64,000 bases of DNA, from NCBI RefSeq assembly GCF_000013385.1, contig NC_007760.1:558001-622000 (forward strand). The letters are read 5' to 3'. This document shows positions 60,704 to 64,000 of the stretch, piece by piece (position 1 is the stretch's first letter; each line of letters begins with the position of its first letter). The notes beneath the pieces were generated by a model that saw only the letters and a program-made list of their open reading frames with translations, was not told where the DNA came from and made no database searches. The translations under genes were made by a program, and so were the position numbers. The DNA is from Anaeromyxobacter dehalogenans 2CP-C (lineage in GTDB: Bacteria; Myxococcota; Myxococcia; Myxococcales; Anaeromyxobacteraceae).

Positions 60704-61309
60704 ATGGAGACGTGGATCGCGACCGCAGGGCTGGTGGCCGTCGGGGTGTTCACCCCCGGGCCGAGCAACTTCGTGGTGATGCACCGGGCCGCCGCGGCCG
60801 GGCTCCGGGGCGCCGCCCCGGCCATCGCGGCGGTACTGCTCGGGCTCGTCGCCCTGCTCGGGCTCGCGGCCGCGGGCGGAGGCGCGCTGCTCGCGGCGGC
60901 CCCGGCGCTGGGGCGCGTGCTGCAGGCGGGCGGCGCGGTCTACCTGGCGTGGGGCGGCGTGGCGCTCGTGGTGGAGAGCTTCCGGCGCGGGCCGGCCGAG
61001 GGCGGCGCGGCCGGCGGCGCGCTGCCGCAGCGGCCGGCGGCGGTGTTCCTGTTCCAGTTCACGAACCCGAAGGCCTGGGCCATGGTGCTCACCGCGGCGT
61101 CGGCCTGCGGCGGCGGCGGCGCGGGCGCGGCGTTCCTCCGGCTCGTGCCGCTGTTCACCGCGCTGTCGCTCGCCGGGCTCCTCACCTGGGCGATGCTCGG
61201 GTCGGCGCTGGAGCGCGCCATGCGCGTGCCGCGCTGGCGGCGCCGGATCGACCGCGCCATGGGCGCGCTGCTCGCCGCCTCGGCCGCCCTGCTGCTCGCG
61301 GGCGCCTGA
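60704..61309 (+). CDS. LysE/RhtB-family amino-acid exporter
   Basis: 201 aa, about six TM helices. Motifs are GVFTPGPSNFVVMHRA near the N-terminus and QFTNPKAWAMVLTA in the middle, both typical of LysE/RhtB efflux proteins. The ATG at 60704 has a GGAGGG 7 nt upstream, better than one five codons earlier. It lies between a LysR regulator and a racemase-like gene, so an amino acid or derivative is the probable substrate. Confidence 0.88.
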   Translation: METWIATAGLVAVGVFTPGPSNFVVMHRAAAAGLRGAAPAIAAVLLGLVALLGLAAAGGGALLAAAPALGRVLQAGGAVYLAWGGVALVVESFRRGPAEGGAAGGALPQRPAAVFLFQFTNPKAWAMVLTAASACGGGGAGAAFLRLVPLFTALSLAGLLTWAMLGSALERAMRVPRWRRRIDRAMGALLAASAALLLAGA

Positions 61310-61356
61310 GCGAGAGCAGCCTCCGCCTCTTACACCCCAGCACGAGGTTCCATCGC

Positions 61357-62061
61357 ATGCAGCCGATCGTCGGAATCGTGGGCGGGCTCGGTCCCGAGGG
61401 GACCGTCCACTACTACCGGAAGCTCACCGCCCTGCTCGCCGGGCTGCCCCTCGACCTGGGCCGGCCCGGCATCGTCGTGGACCACGTCTGGATCGACCGG
61501 TTCTCGGGGCTGCTCCGCGCGGGAGCGGACCCGGAGGCGCTGGAGCTGTTGCTGGGCTCGCTCCGGCGGCTCGAGCGCGCCGGCGCCACCCTGGCGCTCT
61601 TCGCGGCGGTGACGCCGCACCGGTTCCTGGCGGCGCTCCGGCCCCGCTCTCCCCTGCCCATCGCCGACCTGGTGGGCGCGACCTGCGACGACGTGCGCGC
61701 CGCCGGCCACCGGGTGGTCGGGCTCGTCGGCACGCGCTTCACCGTCTCGGAGCCGTTCTTCCGCGAGGCGCTCGAGGCGGCCGGCGTGCGGGTGGTGGTC
61801 CCGGACGAGGCCGGGACGGACTACCTGGACGCGCTGATCTTCGGGCCGCTCGCGCGCGGCGAGAAGACGCCCGAGATGAAGGGCGAGCTCGCCGCGATCG
61901 TGGGCCGCATGGCGGGGCGCGCGCCGCTCGACGCGCTGGTGGTCGCCTGCACCGACCTCATGGACCTGATGGGAACCGAGGTCCGGCTCCTCGATCCCAT
62001 CGACAGCCACCTGCGCCTGGCGCTCCGGATGCTCGGGTCATCCGGAGCGCGGGCGCAGTGA
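61357..62061 (+). CDS. aspartate/glutamate racemase-family protein lacking the first catalytic Cys
   Basis: 234 aa. GIVGGLGPEGTVHYYRKL and the duplicated alpha/beta halves identify the Asp/Glu racemase family. Two-base racemases use one Cys in each half. Here the second is present (VVACTDL, Cys198), but the first half has AAVTPH (residues 83-88) where ACNTAH is expected. It may be a one-Cys family member, such as a broad-specificity racemase with Thr in place, a lyase or an isomerase. It is encoded 47 bp after the LysE-type exporter. Confidence 0.82.
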   Translation: MQPIVGIVGGLGPEGTVHYYRKLTALLAGLPLDLGRPGIVVDHVWIDRFSGLLRAGADPEALELLLGSLRRLERAGATLALFAAVTPHRFLAALRPRSPLPIADLVGATCDDVRAAGHRVVGLVGTRFTVSEPFFREALEAAGVRVVVPDEAGTDYLDALIFGPLARGEKTPEMKGELAAIVGRMAGRAPLDALVVACTDLMDLMGTEVRLLDPIDSHLRLALRMLGSSGARAQ

Positions 62062-62065
62062 CCGC

Positions 62066-62530
62066 TCACATGGACGGCAGCGCCGCCATGCGCCGCTGCA
62101 TCTCCTCCGGCGAGACGTCCTCCTTGTGCGTGCCGACGTGCCAGAGGTGGCCGAAGGGATCGACGATCGAGCCCATCCGGTCGCCGTAGAACTTGTCCTC
62201 CACGGCGCCCTTCACGGTGGCGCCCGCGGCGACGGCGCGGGCGACCGTGGCGTCCACGTCGGGCACGTACACGACCAGCCCGACCGCGGTGCCGCCGATG
62301 GACTTCGGGCCGAGCGCCCCCATCTCCGGGTGCTCGTCCGCCAGCATGAGGCGCGCGTCGCCGATCTTCAGCTCGGCATGGCCGACGCGGCCCTCCGGCC
62401 CGGGCATGCGCATGAGCTCCACCGCGCCGAAGACCTGCCGGTAGAAGTCGATGGCGCGGGCGGCGTCCTTCATGACGAGGTACGGCGTGAGGGCCTGGTA
62501 GCCGTCGGGGATGTGCTTCACTGCGGGCAT
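62066..62530 (-). CDS. VOC-family (PhnB/glyoxalase-like) protein
   Basis: 154 aa. The vicinal-oxygen-chelate pattern is clear: LTPYLVMKDAARAIDFYRQVFGA, GHAELKIGDARLMLADEHPEMG, VYVPDVDATVARAVAAGA and GDRMGSIVDPFGHLWHVGTHKED. This type is close to PhnB/YdeM proteins. Metal ligands may be in HAELKIG and the C-terminal HLWHVGTH region. The function is not defined. It ends 4 bp from the convergent racemase-like gene. Confidence 0.88.
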   Translation of the reverse strand: MPAVKHIPDGYQALTPYLVMKDAARAIDFYRQVFGAVELMRMPGPEGRVGHAELKIGDARLMLADEHPEMGALGPKSIGGTAVGLVVYVPDVDATVARAVAAGATVKGAVEDKFYGDRMGSIVDPFGHLWHVGTHKEDVSPEEMQRRMAALPSM

Positions 62531-62613
62531 CGGGTGCTCCTCGGCTTCGGGTTCTCACGAGGAGTGTCACGGCGCGGCCCCGGGATCGAGGCCCCGCGTG
62601 GGTGAACGTCCGT

Positions 62614-63213
62614 TCAGGGCGCCGGCGGCGCCGGCCGACGCCGCTGCCACGCGGCCCAGAGCCGGGTGGCGAGCAGCCGCGCCAGCATCCCGCACAGCAC
62701 GCCCCAGACCGCGCCCGCGAGCACGTCGGTGGGCCAGTGCACGCCCACGTACACGCGGCTGAGCGCCACGAGCACCGCCACGCCGAGCGCGGCGAGCCCG
62801 AGGCGCGGGCCGGCGGCGGCCGCCACGGTGGCCATGGCGAAGAAGTTCGCCGCGTGGAGGCTCGGGAGCGAGCCCACGTCGGCGGCGGGCGCCAGCCAGC
62901 GGAACGTGCCGGGCGGCAGCGCGTAGCAGGGGCGGCGGCGCGCGAGCAGCGGCCGCAGCAGCTGCGAGCCGAGGCCGTCGCTCATCGCGATGGCGGCGCC
63001 GAGCGCGGCCACCAGGCGGAGCCGGGCGGCGAGCGGGCCGCGCGCCGCGCGCGCGACGAGGATCGCGAGCAGGATCGCCCAGGCCGCGCCGAAGGGCTTC
63101 GACGACACGAGCACCATCAGCCCGTCGAGGATCGGGCCGCCGTCCGCGTTCAGCGCGCGGAACAGCCAGGCCTCGCCGGCGGTGTGGAGGTCGTGGGTGA
63201 TCGCTGCGAGCAC
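62614..63213 (-). CDS. PAP2-family membrane phosphatase
   Basis: 199 aa, about six TM helices. The motifs are RPLLARRRPCYALP, SLPSLHAANFF (PSGH-type, with Gly replaced by Leu) and SRVYVGVHWPTDVLAG with the catalytic His. It probably removes phosphate from a lipid such as undecaprenyl pyrophosphate. The start is GTG at 63213. It is the second PAP2 gene in the window; the two are not close copies. Confidence 0.85.
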   Translation of the reverse strand: MLAAITHDLHTAGEAWLFRALNADGGPILDGLMVLVSSKPFGAAWAILLAILVARAARGPLAARLRLVAALGAAIAMSDGLGSQLLRPLLARRRPCYALPPGTFRWLAPAADVGSLPSLHAANFFAMATVAAAAGPRLGLAALGVAVLVALSRVYVGVHWPTDVLAGAVWGVLCGMLARLLATRLWAAWQRRRPAPPAP

Positions 63214-63284
63214 GGGGCCCCCGGGGCGTGTGGCTGCGGCCCTCTCTTACCTCGTTTCGCGCCGCGCCGGGGACCCGCGCGCCG

Positions 63285-64000
63285 CTACACCCGCGGGCGC
63301 GCCCGCAGCTCCGGCGCGGGCCGGGGGGCCCGCTCGCGCAGGTCGCCGCCGGTGGCCGCGGCCGCCTCCGCCAGCCGGTCCACGCCCTCCAGCGCCGCCC
63401 GCGCGCACTCCGCCTGCGGGCCGGTGACCGGGTAGCTGCCGCGCCCGCCCCGGTGCGCCTCGAGCAGCGCGAGCAGCGCGGCCCGCCCTGGCGTGCCGGG
63501 CGCGTGCGCCGCCCAGGCCGGCGCGACGTACCGCTGCATGACGTCGAGCAGCGAGCGGAAGCGGATCCAGCGGTGGTCGTCCCAGCGGAACCGGTCGCGC
63601 AGCCGGACGCCGGCGTCGGCGCCGCGCGCGGCGAGCCGCGCGATCACGTCCGGCGGCATCTCGAGGTTGAGGCCGCCCTCGTCGGCGGCGTGCGAGACGT
63701 GCACGATGCGGTCGCGGTAGCCCGGCGCGGCGAGCTGCATCTCGTCCACCCAGGTCTGCATGGTGGCCACCACCGCGGCGAGGAACCGGAGCGGCGCGGC
63801 GCGCCCCTCGCCGAGCCGGCGCCAGCGCTGCGCGATGCCCGACGCGTTGTTCGCCGGCAGCCAGGCGCCGAGCGGGTGATCGGGGTGCTGCTCGCGGAGA
63901 TCGATCGCGAACGTGGGCCGGGTGGGCAGCGCGGCGTCGAAGAAGTGGATGGGGATGTTCGAGCAGATCCCGCCGTCGGAGAACCAGGCCCGCTCGAGCT
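63285..64000 (-). CDS. patatin-like phospholipase, 3' part (runs off the window)
   Basis: At least 238 codons remain; the 5' end lies beyond position 64000. Reading from the edge, ERAWFSDGGICSNIPIHFFDAALPTRPTFAIDLRE contains the patatin DGG motif, whose Asp forms the catalytic dyad with the upstream GxSxG Ser that is out of view. The rest is helical, ending in Arg/Pro-rich residues. The family call rests on the DGGxxxNIP context. Confidence 0.7.
   Translation of the reverse strand, partial: LERAWFSDGGICSNIPIHFFDAALPTRPTFAIDLREQHPDHPLGAWLPANNASGIAQRWRRLGEGRAAPLRFLAAVVATMQTWVDEMQLAAPGYRDRIVHVSHAADEGGLNLEMPPDVIARLAARGADAGVRLRDRFRWDDHRWIRFRSLLDVMQRYVAPAWAAHAPGTPGRAALLALLEAHRGGRGSYPVTGPQAECARAALEGVDRLAEAAAATGGDLRERAPRPAPELRARPRV

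Noticed and set aside
1-64000. tRNA, rRNA, CRISPR, insertion sequence, prophage or broken genes
   Set aside because: None was recognised; no repeated spacer pattern, transposase motif or interrupted family was seen, though small RNAs without strong structure could be missed.

Overview
The window is GC-rich (roughly three quarters G+C by eye) and densely coded. Strong third-position G/C bias produces long antisense open frames that are not genes. The gene content suggests a myxobacterium, most likely Anaeromyxobacter: an anaerobic-type periplasmic [NiFe] hydrogenase, NtrC-type regulation, many lipoproteins, TPR proteins and myxobacterial-style Cys-rich secreted proteins. The assignment is inferred from composition and gene content; no rRNA or other marker is present. 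I saw no tRNA, rRNA, CRISPR array, insertion sequence or phage gene.

Region 1 (88-11955, all minus strand) is a complete uptake [NiFe]-hydrogenase locus. It holds the Tat-exported small subunit, a HybA-like ferredoxin, a HybB/NrfD-like membrane subunit, the large subunit, a hairpin with a short T-run, the maturation endopeptidase, and hypF-hypC-hypD-hypE-hypA-hypB. HypB carries an unusual C-terminal His-rich tail. The upstream 460 bp contain an FNR-like box and the probable terminator of a neighbouring marR gene.

Region 2 (12417-29389) is mixed. It has a MarR regulator, a secreted M49-like metallopeptidase, an OprC-like TonB receptor with a Cys/His-rich secreted partner, a giant DUF3857/transglutaminase/TPR protein, MgtC and GDT1 membrane proteins, a DUF3943 protein, a YwiC-like protein behind a sigma-54-type promoter, a nuclease-like protein and a hemerythrin. 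It ends inside a nickel ECF transporter operon. That operon (27413-30409) is nikR, nikL-like, cbiM/nikM, cbiQ/nikQ and cbiO/nikO, with a candidate NikR operator between nikR and the transporter genes. Nickel uptake and nickel-enzyme maturation therefore lie about 15 kb apart.

Region 3 (30517-37458, plus strand) starts with a PfkB kinase/hydrolase pair. The most interesting locus follows: a symmetric array of four GTAC cores, a near-consensus -24/-12 promoter, a repeat-bearing His/Met/Gly-rich secreted protein, a secreted TPR protein, a TPR plus beta-barrel outer-membrane protein, a histidine kinase and an NtrC-type activator. The last four genes overlap or nearly abut. It looks like a self-regulated sigma-54 operon for surface display or export, which I cannot match to a described system. 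A block of 28-bp tandem repeats and hairpins follows it.

Region 4 (37623-53623) holds a VKOR-DsbA fusion, a PAS kinase, a renalase-like flavoprotein translationally coupled to RibA, a PQQ sugar dehydrogenase lipoprotein, Rnk, a CPA2 antiporter, a degenerate receiver-like protein, TerC with a coupled lipoprotein, and an RND efflux operon (membrane-fusion protein, pump, outer-membrane factor). A divergent TetR regulator (53790) follows, with two 16-bp operators exactly 60 bp apart in the shared promoter region.

Region 5 (54545-64000) holds a GH13 amylase lipoprotein, two PAP2 phosphatases, an epoxide-hydrolase-like enzyme, secreted Cys-rich proteins, a DUF454 protein, a LysR/LysE/racemase-like cluster, a VOC protein and the 3' end of a patatin-like phospholipase.
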